DNA of 11,753 nucleotides from Pseudomonadota bacterium (GTDB taxonomy: Bacteria; Pseudomonadota; Gammaproteobacteria; Steroidobacterales; Steroidobacteraceae): assembly GCA_023391335.1 (NCBI GenBank), contig JAEWBG010000082.1, positions 1-11,753 of the forward strand, given 5' to 3'. Under the pieces are notes generated by a model that made no database searches, was not told where the DNA came from, and saw only the letters and a program-made list of their open reading frames with translations. Made by a program: the position numbers and the translations under genes. Positions 1-7,440 of this stretch are shown here, one piece after another (the stretch's first letter is position 1; every line of letters starts with the position of its first letter).

Positions 1-238
1 ACGGAAAAAACTCATCGGGAACGCCTCAGCACGAGAGTGTGCAGTCGGCGGAAGTGTACTTGGCTCGAGGTGTGGCTTCGAGCGGGGAGAATGCTCAGCG
101 AAACGAAGTGGGGGCGGGTAGCCGGGCCCACTTCGTTTCGCTGAGCATTCTCCCCGCTCGAAGCCACACCTCGAGCCAAGTACACTTCCGCCGACTGCAC
201 ACTCTCGTGCTGAGGCGTTCCCGATGAGTTTTTTCCGT
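1..238. repeat. Perfect 112-bp inverted repeat at the left window edge
   Basis: Positions 1-112 are the exact reverse complement of 127-238, with a 14-bp spacer at 113-126 that still has three paired positions (115-117 with 122-124). No mismatch was found in the arms when compared by eye. The left arm starts at base 1, so its true outer boundary is unknown. The right arm includes the Shine-Dalgarno and the first 15 nt of the coding region at 224, so the left arm carries an inverted copy of a gene start. A perfect palindrome that crosses coding sequence and ends at a contig-like edge is typical of fold-back chimeras or assembly artefacts. A genuine long hairpin over the start codon is the less likely alternative. 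Confidence 0.97.
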
Positions 239-1330
239 GCGCTCCTTTGCATCGCGGGCGTACTCACAGCCAACGTCACATTTGCCAGCTCCGCCACCGA
301 TCAGGTGCTGCGGAATGTTCGCGTGCCTCCGGGATTCAAATTCGAGGTGTACGCGGACGATGTGCCTGACGCGCGCGCCATGGCCATTGGCGCCAAGAAC
401 ACTTTGTTCGTCGGCACGTCCAAGGACAAGGTTTACGCCATCACCGGCACTCCGGGCAGCGGTCTTAATCCGACGGTTCGCGTGATCGCACGTTCGCTCA
501 ATGCGCCAAACGGCGTGGCCTTTCGCGACAACGCTCTGTACGTTGCTGAGATTCACCGCATCCTGCGCTACGACGATATCGAATCGAATCTCGAGCGCGT
601 GCCGGCGCCCAAGGTCGTGCGCGACGACTTGCCCAAGGATCGCCATCACGGCATGCGCTACATTGCATTTGGGCCGGATGGCAAGCTGTACGTTCCGATC
701 GGAGCACCGTGCAATGTGTGTAATGAACCGCGTTATGGCCTCATCACACGCATGAATCCCGACGGTACCGGACAGGAAGTGTTTGCACGCGGCGTGCGCA
801 ACACGGTCGGACTCACGTGGCATCCCACCACAGGCGAACTGTGGTTCACCGACAATGGCCGCGACTACCTTGGCGAGAACGCGCCGCCTTGCGAGCTAAA
901 TGCTGCTCCGCGGCCCGGATTGGATTTCGGATTCCCTTATTGCCACGGCGGCGTCATCAAAGATCCTGACTTCGGCAGCCTCGGTGATTGCGCAAAGAGC
1001 ACGCCGCCCGTGCAGCGACTGGGTGCGCACGTGGCTCCCTTGGGTCTCAAGTTCTACACAGGAACCACTTTCCCGCAGCGCTATCGAAACCAAGTGCTGA
1101 TCGCTGAGCACGGTTCTTGGAATCGACGCGCGAAGAACGGCTATCGAGTCACGATGGTCCAGCTCGACGGCAACAAAGCCACGCGCTATGAATTGTTCGT
1201 GACCGGCTTCAATCGCGACGACGACGTCTACGGACGGCCGGTGGATCTGCTCGTTTTGGATGACGGTTCGTTACTCATTTCGGACGACTACGCTGGTGCA
1301 ATTTATCGCGTGAGCTACGCGGCGCACTGA
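224..1330 (+). CDS. Secreted PQQ-type sugar (sorbosone/glucose) dehydrogenase-like beta-propeller protein
   Basis: A 368-aa protein of the soluble glucose/sorbosone dehydrogenase family, which are six-bladed propellers oxidising sugars or related alcohols with PQQ, usually in the periplasm. The N-terminus is a signal peptide (hydrophobic about residues 4-20, likely cleavage near TFA-S, residue 21). Family landmarks seen: His-His-Gly at 141-143 in HHGMRYIAFGPDGKLY, matching the family's catalytic-His blade; RNTVGLTWHP at 192-201; AEHGSWNR at 294-301; and a C-terminal blade GRPVDLLVLDDGSLLISDDY. Cysteines at 163, 166, 223, 240 and 256 could form periplasmic disulfides. The ATG is chosen because GAGG at 212-215 lies 8 nt upstream and the signal peptide starts there. 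The substrate cannot be told. No PQQ-synthesis genes are in the window. sppA follows after 8 nt, suggesting one transcript. The upstream region lies in the suspect palindrome, so promoter and leader are uncertain. Confidence 0.88.
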   Translation: MSFFRALLCIAGVLTANVTFASSATDQVLRNVRVPPGFKFEVYADDVPDARAMAIGAKNTLFVGTSKDKVYAITGTPGSGLNPTVRVIARSLNAPNGVAFRDNALYVAEIHRILRYDDIESNLERVPAPKVVRDDLPKDRHHGMRYIAFGPDGKLYVPIGAPCNVCNEPRYGLITRMNPDGTGQEVFARGVRNTVGLTWHPTTGELWFTDNGRDYLGENAPPCELNAAPRPGLDFGFPYCHGGVIKDPDFGSLGDCAKSTPPVQRLGAHVAPLGLKFYTGTTFPQRYRNQVLIAEHGSWNRRAKNGYRVTMVQLDGNKATRYELFVTGFNRDDDVYGRPVDLLVLDDGSLLISDDYAGAIYRVSYAAH

Positions 1331-1338
1331 GACTGCTA

Positions 1339-3177
1339 ATGAAATACATCACTATCTTTTTTGCGTTTCTGTGGCGCGCACTCGATGCGCTTCGCAAAGT
1401 GCTGCACCTCATCGTGCTGCTGGTCATCTTCGGTGTCATCGTCGCCGCGCTGTCCCCACACATCCCTGTGATTCCGCAGCAGGCTGCCTTGGTCATCGCG
1501 CCGCAAGGTCCATTGGTCGAGCAACTCACGGGCGATCCAGTCGAACGTGCCGTGGCTGAAATGTACGGCGAGGATCGCTCGGAGACATTGCTGCGCGATG
1601 TGGTCGAAGCCATCCACGAAGCCAAGAAAGATCGTCGGATCAAAGTGCTGGTGTTGGATCTGAGCGGATTGAGCGGCGGCGGATTGGTGAAGTTGGAAGA
1701 GCTCACGCGCGCGATCGATGATTTCCGCTCCAGCGGCAAACGAGTGATCGCGTTCGGTGAGAGTTACGATCAGACGCAGTACTACGTAGCGGCTCACGCC
1801 GATGACATCTACATGGATCCGCAAGGCTTCGTGTTCATCCAAGGCTATGGTTACTTCCGCACGTTCCTGAAGGGTGCAATCGACAAGCTCGATGTCGACG
1901 TCCACATCTTCAAGGCGGGCAAATTCAAGTCCTACACCGATCAATTCAGTCGTTCGCAAATGTCCGATCAGGAGCGCGAAGAGACTTCCGCGTGGTTGAA
2001 TGCGGTGTGGTCGCAGTATCAGGCCGCTGTGACCAAGGCGCGCGGCATGGATGCGGATGCAATCGCTCAATACGTGAACGAGATGGCTTCGATCGTCAAA
2101 GCACAGAACGGCGATACCGCAGCGGCTGCGCTCGAGCGTGGATTGGTGACGCAACTCAAGTCACGCCGCGAATTCGAAGAATATTTGCAGCGCCTCGTGG
2201 GCTTCGACTACGACAATCACACGTATCAGCACATTTCGTATCGCGACTATTTATCCGCGGCTCGCCCTGCACGTGCGTTGAAGCCGCACGGCGATCACAT
2301 CGGCGTCGTAGTGGCATCCGGGGAGATTCTCGATGGCGATCAGCCTCCCGGCACCATCGGCTCCGAGTCCGCAGTGCGTCTGCTACGTCAGGCGCTCTAC
2401 GACGATTCAATCAAGGCTGTCGTGCTGCGTATCGATAGCCCCGGCGGCAGCATGTTTGCATCGGAAGTGATTCGCCGCGAGATCGATGCCTTGAAGAAGG
2501 CACACAAGCCCGTGATCGCATCGATGAGTAGCTTGGCCGCTTCGGGTGGTTACTACATCGCGATGGATGCCGACGAGATTTGGTCGAGCCCTTCAACGCT
2601 CACCGGATCGATCGGCGTTTTCGGCGTGTTCCCAACGTTCCAGCGGACGCTCGAAAAAATCGGAGTCACGAGCGATGGCATCGGCACGACGCCGCTCGCA
2701 GATGCCTTGCGACCGGACCGAACGCTGGGAGAAGAGCCGCGCGAGATCCTGCAATCGACTGTCGATCACGCCTACAGCGTCTTCATCGGCCATGTCGCGG
2801 ACGCACGCAATAAGTCAGTCGAAGATATCGACTCGATTGCTCAGGGCCGCGTTTGGGCCGGCAGCGATGCGGCTCAGCATGGACTCGTCGACAAGCTCGG
2901 TTCGTTCAACGATGCGATCCAAGCTGCTGCCGAGCGTGCGCATCTCGGCAAGAATCCTGAGTTGGAATACATCGAACCGCCGTTGGGCTGGCGTGAAGCG
3001 TTAGTCCTGCGATCGCAGGCGATGGTTGCGCGCTTCACTCGTGCGTTGTTGCCGCAGCAAACCTTGTTTGCTCATGCACGCCGCATGCTTGCCCCGATCG
3101 AAACGGAAGTCGAGCGTGCTGCTCGGTTCAATGATCCGCAGCAGCTTTACTTGTATTGCGCGTGTTCGGTCAACTGA
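1339..3177 (+). CDS. sppA: Signal peptide peptidase SppA, 67-kDa type (protease IV)
   Basis: A 612-aa inner-membrane serine protease of family S49 that degrades signal peptides after their release from preproteins; E. coli SppA is about 618 aa. One N-terminal membrane anchor is visible (about residues 21-39), followed by two tandem S49 domains. The Ser/Lys dyad is present: Lys197 in AGKFKSYTDQF, aligning with E. coli Lys209 in GTYKSAVEPF, and Ser402 in SSLAASGGYY, aligning with Ser409. The conserved SPSTLTGSIGVFGV segment follows the nucleophile. The C-terminus keeps the NDPQ...Y.YC.C signature of E. coli SppA, so it is complete. It starts 8 nt after the preceding stop with only a weak GAG-type Shine-Dalgarno, suggesting translation coupled to the dehydrogenase gene. 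It ends facing tdh across a 111-bp repeat-filled spacer. Confidence 0.96.
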   Translation: MKYITIFFAFLWRALDALRKVLHLIVLLVIFGVIVAALSPHIPVIPQQAALVIAPQGPLVEQLTGDPVERAVAEMYGEDRSETLLRDVVEAIHEAKKDRRIKVLVLDLSGLSGGGLVKLEELTRAIDDFRSSGKRVIAFGESYDQTQYYVAAHADDIYMDPQGFVFIQGYGYFRTFLKGAIDKLDVDVHIFKAGKFKSYTDQFSRSQMSDQEREETSAWLNAVWSQYQAAVTKARGMDADAIAQYVNEMASIVKAQNGDTAAAALERGLVTQLKSRREFEEYLQRLVGFDYDNHTYQHISYRDYLSAARPARALKPHGDHIGVVVASGEILDGDQPPGTIGSESAVRLLRQALYDDSIKAVVLRIDSPGGSMFASEVIRREIDALKKAHKPVIASMSSLAASGGYYIAMDADEIWSSPSTLTGSIGVFGVFPTFQRTLEKIGVTSDGIGTTPLADALRPDRTLGEEPREILQSTVDHAYSVFIGHVADARNKSVEDIDSIAQGRVWAGSDAAQHGLVDKLGSFNDAIQAAAERAHLGKNPELEYIEPPLGWREALVLRSQAMVARFTRALLPQQTLFAHARRMLAPIETEVERAARFNDPQQLYLYCACSVN

Positions 3178-3194
3178 GCCTAGGAAAAGACGTA

Positions 3195-3279
3195 ACACAG
3201 AGAGCACAAAGAATCACAAGGAACACATAGAAGGAATCAGATCTTTGTGTTCTGGCCTTTCACTTTGTGATCTTTGTGT
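3195..3279. repeat. CACAAAG-type repeat with inverted arms between convergent sppA and tdh
   Basis: The left half carries CACAGAG (3196), CACAAAG (3205), CACAAG (3215) and CACATAG (3224), about 9-10 bp apart. The right half carries the reverse complement CTTTGTG at 3243, 3263 and 3272. Arms 3205-3220 and 3263-3278 are inverted copies except for one or two single-base shifts (CACAAAGAATCACAAG against CACAAAGATCACAAAG). The element sits 17 nt after the sppA stop and 9 nt after the tdh stop. The position fits a bidirectional terminator or 3'-end stabiliser, but the loop of about 42 nt and lack of a T-tract make a classical intrinsic terminator unlikely. Related motifs occur at 4461-4499 and 7441-7611. 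Confidence 0.75.
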
Positions 3280-3288
3280 TGCTCTGCT

Positions 3289-4323
3289 CTAAGTCCGTCC
3301 TTCCCAATCCATCACAATCTTGCCCGACTGCCCATGGCGCATGATGTCGAAGGCGCGTTGATAGTCGGTATAGGGAACGTGATGGGTAATCACAGGGCGG
3401 ACGTTCAATCCGCTCTGAAGTAGCGCCGCCATTTTGTACCACGTCTCGAACATCTGGCGGCCATAGATACCTTTGATCGTGAGTCCTTTCAGGATCACTT
3501 CATTCCAGTCGATTGCGATTTCATTTGCCGGAATGCCGAGCATTGCCATGCTGCCGCCATGATGCAACGTGCGCAGCATGTCGCGGATGGCTGCAGCATT
3601 TCCGGACATCTCCAGGCCGACATCGAAGCCTTCGCGCATTCCTAGCTGCTTCATCGCATCGTCCAGCGAATCGCGCGTTACGTTCAGCGCGAGCGTAGCT
3701 CCCATTTTTCTAGCGAGTTCGAGGCGATAGTCGTTCACGTCGGTGATCACGACGTTTCTGGCCCCGATGAAACGCACGATCGCGACGGCCATGATGCCGA
3801 TCGGTCCGGCGCCCGTGATCAAGACATCTTCGCCGACGACATCGAAGGCCAATGCAGTGTGAACCGCATTGCCGAGCGGATCGAGAATCGAGGCAATGTC
3901 ATCATCGATCACGTCAGGCAGCTTGAATGCGTTGAATGCCGGAATGACCAGATACTCTGCGAAGCAGCCGGGACGATTCACGCCAACGCCAACGGTGTTG
4001 CGACAAAGGTGGCGGCGGCCCGCGCGGCAGTTCCGGCAGTGTCCACAGGTGATGTGACCTTCGCCAGAAACACGATCTCCGATAGCAAAGCCGGCGACTT
4101 CACTGCCGACCTCGACGACCTCACCGCAGTACTCATGACCCACGGCCATCGGCACCGGGATCGTTTTCTGTGCCCACGCATCCCAGTTGTAGATGTGAAC
4201 GTCCGTGCCGCAGATGGCCGTTCGCTTCACGCGAATCAGCACGTCGTTCGGACCGATTGAAGGCTTCGGGATGTCGCGGAGCTCAAGTCCCGGTGCGGCG
4301 TGTTGTTTGACGAGGGCTTGCAT
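3289..4323 (-). CDS. tdh: L-threonine 3-dehydrogenase
   Basis: A 344-aa zinc-dependent, NAD-linked medium-chain dehydrogenase that oxidises L-threonine to 2-amino-3-ketobutyrate, the first step of the threonine-to-glycine route in the cytoplasm. E. coli Tdh is 341 aa and matches end to end. Catalytic zinc residues are visible: Cys38 in ICGTDVHIYNW and His63-Glu64 in GHEY. The structural zinc site is Cys93, Cys96, Cys99 and Cys107 in GHITCGHCRNC...HLC. The NAD-binding loop is GAGPIG at 171-176, followed by VVITDVNDYRLELARK. The start MQALVK matches the E. coli start MKALSK, so ATG 4323 is well placed, yet the bases before it (CCCACTTCT on the coding strand) hold no Shine-Dalgarno. It lies downstream of kbl, but a 187-bp spacer full of tandem repeats separates them. 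Translation may be leaderless-like, weak, or aided by another element. Confidence 0.97.
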   Translation of the reverse strand: MQALVKQHAAPGLELRDIPKPSIGPNDVLIRVKRTAICGTDVHIYNWDAWAQKTIPVPMAVGHEYCGEVVEVGSEVAGFAIGDRVSGEGHITCGHCRNCRAGRRHLCRNTVGVGVNRPGCFAEYLVIPAFNAFKLPDVIDDDIASILDPLGNAVHTALAFDVVGEDVLITGAGPIGIMAVAIVRFIGARNVVITDVNDYRLELARKMGATLALNVTRDSLDDAMKQLGMREGFDVGLEMSGNAAAIRDMLRTLHHGGSMAMLGIPANEIAIDWNEVILKGLTIKGIYGRQMFETWYKMAALLQSGLNVRPVITHHVPYTDYQRAFDIMRHGQSGKIVMDWEGRT

Positions 4324-4331
4324 AGAAGTGG

Positions 4332-4430
4332 GTGACGAGTGACGAGTGACGAGTGACGAGTGACGAGTGATGGAGTGATGCAGTGATGCAGTGATGCAGT
4401 GATGGAGTGATGAAGTGATGAAGTGAAGTG
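4332..4430. repeat. Tandem heptamer/octamer array in the kbl-tdh spacer
   Basis: On the plus strand there are five exact GTGACGA copies (4332-4366) and one GTGATGG (4367-4373). The period then changes to 8: three AGTGATGC (4374-4397), one AGTGATGG (4398-4405), two AGTGATGA (4406-4421) and a partial AGTGAAGTG. All units share a GTGA core. The array ends 8 nt before the tdh start codon and lies inside the presumed kbl-tdh transcript, where it would read as pyrimidine-rich TCACTCG repeats with little ability to self-pair. The exact copies suggest recent slippage expansion. Confidence 0.95.
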
Positions 4431-4445
4431 CGTGGCGGGGTGCCG

Positions 4446-4520
4446 GGTTCTTAATCGGTCCTCTTTGTGCGCTCTGTATTTTCCTTGTGCTCTTTGTGTC
4501 CGTCTGGTTCTTATCCGATC
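4446..4520. repeat. Near-duplicated kbl 3' end flanking the CTTTGTG element
   Basis: GGTTCTTAATCGGTC (4446-4460) and GGTTCTTATCCGATC (4506-4520) match at 12 of 15 positions, with the first 8 identical, and are 60 bp apart. The right copy contains the kbl stop codon and last codons; the left copy lies beyond the CTTTGTG repeat. The repeat element thus sits between two copies of one short sequence, like a target-site duplication or a small tandem duplication of the gene end. The match is short, so chance is not excluded. Confidence 0.5.
4461..4499. repeat. CTTTGTG-type periodic repeat just after the kbl stop
   Basis: Heptamers CTTTGTG (4463), CTCTGTA (4472), CCTTGTG (4483) and CTTTGTG (4492) are spaced 9, 11 and 9 bp. 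On the kbl coding strand they read CACAAAG/CACAAGG/TACAGAG/CACAAAG and begin about 12 nt after the kbl stop codon. This is the same family as the elements at 3195-3279 and 7441-7611, here in one orientation only. No strong hairpin is apparent. Function is unknown. Confidence 0.75.
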
Positions 4521-5701
4521 ACGCCTAGCTCTTTCCCCACCGCGACAAACGCATCCACCGCTTTATCCAATTCCTCGCGTCTATGTGCGGCGGACATTTG
4601 GGTGCGAATGCGAGCTTTGCCGTGGGGTACGACGGGGAACGAGAAGCCGATGACGTACACGCCGTGGTCGAGCAACTTCTGTGCGAACGTGCTGGCGAGC
4701 TTCGCATCGCCGAGCATGACGGGAATGATTGGATGTTCGCCCGGCACCAAGTTGAATCCGGCTGCACTCATCTTGGAGCGGAAGTACGCAGCGTTTTCCC
4801 AAAGACGAGCGCGCAGCTCATCACTGCTCTCTACTAGGTCGAGCACGCGTACGCTCGCGGCTGCAACCAGAGGTGGCAGGCTGTTTGAAAACAGATAAGG
4901 CCGCGAACGTTGGCGCAGCCACGCGACGATTTCTTTTCGTCCCGAGGTGTACCCGCCAATTGCACCGCCCAGCGCTTTGCCCAGCGTGCCGGTCAGGATG
5001 TCGATGCGATCCATCACCCCGCGAAACTCATGCGTGCCCCGACCCTTCGCGCCGACGAAACCGGTTGCGTGCGAATCATCGACCATCACGAGCGCACCGT
5101 AGCGATCGGCGAGATCGCAAATCTCTTTAAGGCGAGCGATCACACCGTCCATCGAGAACACGCCATCGGTCGCGATCAGTTTGACTCGGCATTGGGCTGC
5201 TTCCTTCAGCCGTGTTTCCAACTCATCGAGGTCGTTGTTCGAGTAGCGAAAACGCTGTGCCTTACACAGCCGAATGCCATCGATGATGCTTGCATGGTTG
5301 AGCGCATCGCTGATCACTGCGTCTTGTTCGTCGAGCAGCGACTCAAATAGACCCCCGTTCGCATCGAAACATGATGAGTACAGAATCGTGTCTTCCGTGC
5401 CGAGAAACCGGCTCAATCGTTCCTCGAGATCTTTATGCACCGCGTGCGTGCCGCAGATGAATCTCACTGAGGCCATCCCGTAGCCGTATCGATCGAGCGC
5501 TAAACGAGCGGCTTCGCGAATCGCAGCGTGATTGGCTAATCCGAGATAGTTATTCGCACACAGATTGATGACGGGCGCGCCGGAGCCGACGCGAACAGTC
5601 GATTGTTGCGGCGAGGTGAGAACCCGCTCGGGTTTGAACAAGCCGGTTTCGCGAAGTTGATTGAGGTCGCTGGTGAGTCGATCGAGAAAGGCACGGTCCA
5701 C
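4511..5701 (-). CDS. kbl: 2-amino-3-ketobutyrate coenzyme A ligase (glycine C-acetyltransferase)
   Basis: A 396-aa PLP enzyme of the alpha-oxoamine synthase family (E. coli Kbl is 398 aa). It cleaves the 2-amino-3-ketobutyrate made by Tdh with CoA to glycine and acetyl-CoA, so it is the partner of the next gene. The PLP lysine is Lys242 in TGTLGKALGG. The cofactor-binding DDSHATG lies at 208-214 with His211, and the conserved stretches INLCANNYLGLA, RFICGTHAVHK and SDALNHASIIDG are all present. The C-terminus RIRTQMSAAH...LGVIG matches E. coli. The start codon is GTG, supported by GAGGA at 5712-5708, six nt upstream. The 180-bp gap to glpD leaves room for its own promoter, though I see no convincing -35/-10 pair. 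The kbl-then-tdh order is the classical one, but with a much longer spacer than in E. coli. Confidence 0.97.
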   Translation of the reverse strand: MDRAFLDRLTSDLNQLRETGLFKPERVLTSPQQSTVRVGSGAPVINLCANNYLGLANHAAIREAARLALDRYGYGMASVRFICGTHAVHKDLEERLSRFLGTEDTILYSSCFDANGGLFESLLDEQDAVISDALNHASIIDGIRLCKAQRFRYSNNDLDELETRLKEAAQCRVKLIATDGVFSMDGVIARLKEICDLADRYGALVMVDDSHATGFVGAKGRGTHEFRGVMDRIDILTGTLGKALGGAIGGYTSGRKEIVAWLRQRSRPYLFSNSLPPLVAAASVRVLDLVESSDELRARLWENAAYFRSKMSAAGFNLVPGEHPIIPVMLGDAKLASTFAQKLLDHGVYVIGFSFPVVPHGKARIRTQMSAAHRREELDKAVDAFVAVGKELGVIG

Positions 5702-5881
5702 GGTGGGTCCTCAATGAATTGCTGGCGCCGTTCCGCCTCACTCATCTCGTCAGCGAACGTTTCCTTTGTGCTGATAAGAACGAGCGAAGCGAAGCAGTCC
5801 GATCGCAATTGTGCCCGCAGGACGCGTTGCTTGCTTTACGCAGATTTCGCGAGCCGTAGTTGTGTACAGATCAGCCTACAG

Positions 5882-7384
5882 CTAAGCGAGGGGCGTGACC
5901 GCGGCAGCAAATCGCTCGCGCTGCTCCGGGCTCATGTGCAATCCGCATTTCGTTCTGCGCCACAGGAAATCCTCAGGAGCACGAGCCCATTCGTGCTGGC
6001 GGAGGTAGGAAATTTCCGCGTCGGTTAGATAGCCGCCGAAGTCTCGGCCCAGATCATCCAAACGTTGCGCGGTATGCAAAATCAACTCGATGCGCGTGCC
6101 GTACGCGTGCGCCAAGCGCAGTGCCATCGATTCCGGCAAGAACGGCCACCGCTCCTGTACCTCGTCCACGAACAAATCGAAATCCCCTTGCGGAAGATCC
6201 CCGCCAGGCAGGTTTGCATTGCCGGTCCATTCGCCGGACTCGAATCTCAGAATCCGTTGCAGTTTCTGGAGCGCATGTTCGGCAAGGCGTCGATACGTCG
6301 TGATCTTGCCCCCGAATACGGATAGAAGCGCAGGCGCATCGTCTGACTGCACAAGATGGAGTTTGTAATCGCGTGTCACTTTCGAGGCAGACGTTGCCCG
6401 ATCCTCGACCAACGGGCGGACGCCTGCGTAGGTCCACAGAACGTCCTCCGGTGCGAGCATGCGCCGGAAGTAGCGATTGGTTGTTTCGCAGAGATATTGG
6501 ATCTCGTCCGATGTGATCGCCGCGGTGTGCGGATCGCCCTCGAAGCTCACGTCCGTCGTGCCGATCAGAGTGAAGTGCTGCTCGTAAGGAATGGTGAACA
6601 CCACACGGCCGTCTGGATGCTGCAGCAGATAGGCATATTCGCCTTCGTACAAGCGCGGCACAACGATGTGACTGCCTTTCACGAGCCGAGCATGCAAATC
6701 GTGGTGAGGGCCGACGAATTGTTCGAGAACTTTCTCCACCCAAGGACCTGCTGCGTTTACGATCGCGCGTGCACGGAATGTGTGTCGTTGCTGAGTCGCT
6801 TGATCGATGCACGTTGCGATCCAGTGCTGCCCGTCTGCTTTAGCATCAATGAATTTTGTTCTCGGCAGAATGGACGCACCACGTTGAGCGGCATCGATTG
6901 CGTTCATCACGACTAGGCGGCTGTCATCGACCCAGCAATCGGAATACATGAATCCGTGGCGCAGATGCGGTCGCAACGGCCGGCCGTAAGCGCTCTTGCT
7001 CAGCTTCAAGCCTTTCGATGCGGGCAAGTGTTGGCGACCGCCAAGATGATCGTAGAGAAACAACCCCATGCGGATTTGCCAGCGCGGGCGCAGTCCATCC
7101 ACGTAGGGCAGAACGAAATCCATCGGCGAAATCAAATGCGGAGCGATCTCGAGCAATCGTTCTCGCTCGATCAGCGCTTCGCGCACCAATCGGAATTCGA
7201 ACTGCTCGAGGTAACGTAAACCGCCATGGATGAGCTTGGTGCTCGCGGATGAAGTCGCCGAGGCGAGATCTCCTTGCTCGACCAGCGCGACTTTCAATCC
7301 TCTTCCCGCCGCATCGCGGGCAATGCCTGCGCCGTTGATGCCGCCGCCAATGATGAGTAGATCTATGACCTGCGAGTCCGCCAC
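5882..7384 (-). CDS. glpD: Aerobic glycerol-3-phosphate dehydrogenase
   Basis: A 500-aa FAD enzyme, peripheral on the inner membrane, that oxidises sn-glycerol 3-phosphate to dihydroxyacetone phosphate and passes electrons to quinone. E. coli GlpD is 501 aa and matches over its whole length. Seen: the FAD dinucleotide fold IIGGGINGAGIARDAAGRG (GGGINGAG at 13-20) with acidic Glu36, the TSSASTKLIHGGLRYLE block at 44-60, Arg323 in YAGVRPL and Arg338 in TRDY at the positions of E. coli substrate-binding arginines, and FGGKITTYR near 357-365. The start is GTG with GGAGA at 7393-7389 just upstream. No glpF, glpK, glpR or glpABC gene lies nearby, so glycerol uptake and phosphorylation must be encoded elsewhere. 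A near-palindrome at 7403-7417 just upstream could be an operator. Confidence 0.97.
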   Translation of the reverse strand: MADSQVIDLLIIGGGINGAGIARDAAGRGLKVALVEQGDLASATSSASTKLIHGGLRYLEQFEFRLVREALIERERLLEIAPHLISPMDFVLPYVDGLRPRWQIRMGLFLYDHLGGRQHLPASKGLKLSKSAYGRPLRPHLRHGFMYSDCWVDDSRLVVMNAIDAAQRGASILPRTKFIDAKADGQHWIATCIDQATQQRHTFRARAIVNAAGPWVEKVLEQFVGPHHDLHARLVKGSHIVVPRLYEGEYAYLLQHPDGRVVFTIPYEQHFTLIGTTDVSFEGDPHTAAITSDEIQYLCETTNRYFRRMLAPEDVLWTYAGVRPLVEDRATSASKVTRDYKLHLVQSDDAPALLSVFGGKITTYRRLAEHALQKLQRILRFESGEWTGNANLPGGDLPQGDFDLFVDEVQERWPFLPESMALRLAHAYGTRIELILHTAQRLDDLGRDFGGYLTDAEISYLRQHEWARAPEDFLWRRTKCGLHMSPEQRERFAAAVTPLA

Positions 7385-7402
7385 GCTTTCTCCGAGTTGA
7401 GG

Positions 7403-7417
7403 GTGTGAAGTTTACAC
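7403..7417. promoter_or_regulatory. Possible operator: 15-bp near-palindrome upstream of glpD
   Basis: GTGTGAAGTTTACAC is symmetric at six of seven arm positions around a central G. It lies 19-33 nt before the glpD GTG, between the Shine-Dalgarno and the likely promoter, which is where a repressor could block transcription. It does not match an operator consensus that I can name with confidence. A dyad this short can arise by chance. Confidence 0.25.
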
Positions 7418-7440
7418 ATCGAGAGGAGGAATCGGGACGA

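Noticed and set aside
12..227. Two nearly identical 62-codon frames on opposite strands
   Set aside because: They are the same sequence read on both arms of the palindrome; a product of symmetry, not a gene pair.
95..823. 242-codon minus-strand open frame reaching into the left palindrome
   Set aside because: It is antisense to the dehydrogenase gene, has no domain signature, and part of it depends on the suspect inverted repeat.
1336..2154. Long 272-codon open frame antisense to sppA
   Set aside because: It lies wholly inside a well-identified gene on the opposite strand, has unlikely composition and no recognisable motif. Such shadows are common in GC-rich coding DNA.
4332..4430. CRISPR array
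   Set aside because: The units are 7-8 bp and contiguous, with no spacers, no 25-40 bp repeat and no cas genes.
4461..4499. Intrinsic terminator of kbl
   Set aside because: The heptamers are direct repeats in one orientation and form no strong stem; no T-tract follows on the kbl strand.
5536..5808. Minus-strand frame overlapping the kbl start and its upstream region
   Set aside because: Most of it overlaps the kbl N-terminus in another frame, and its product resembles nothing; the upstream part is the kbl leader.
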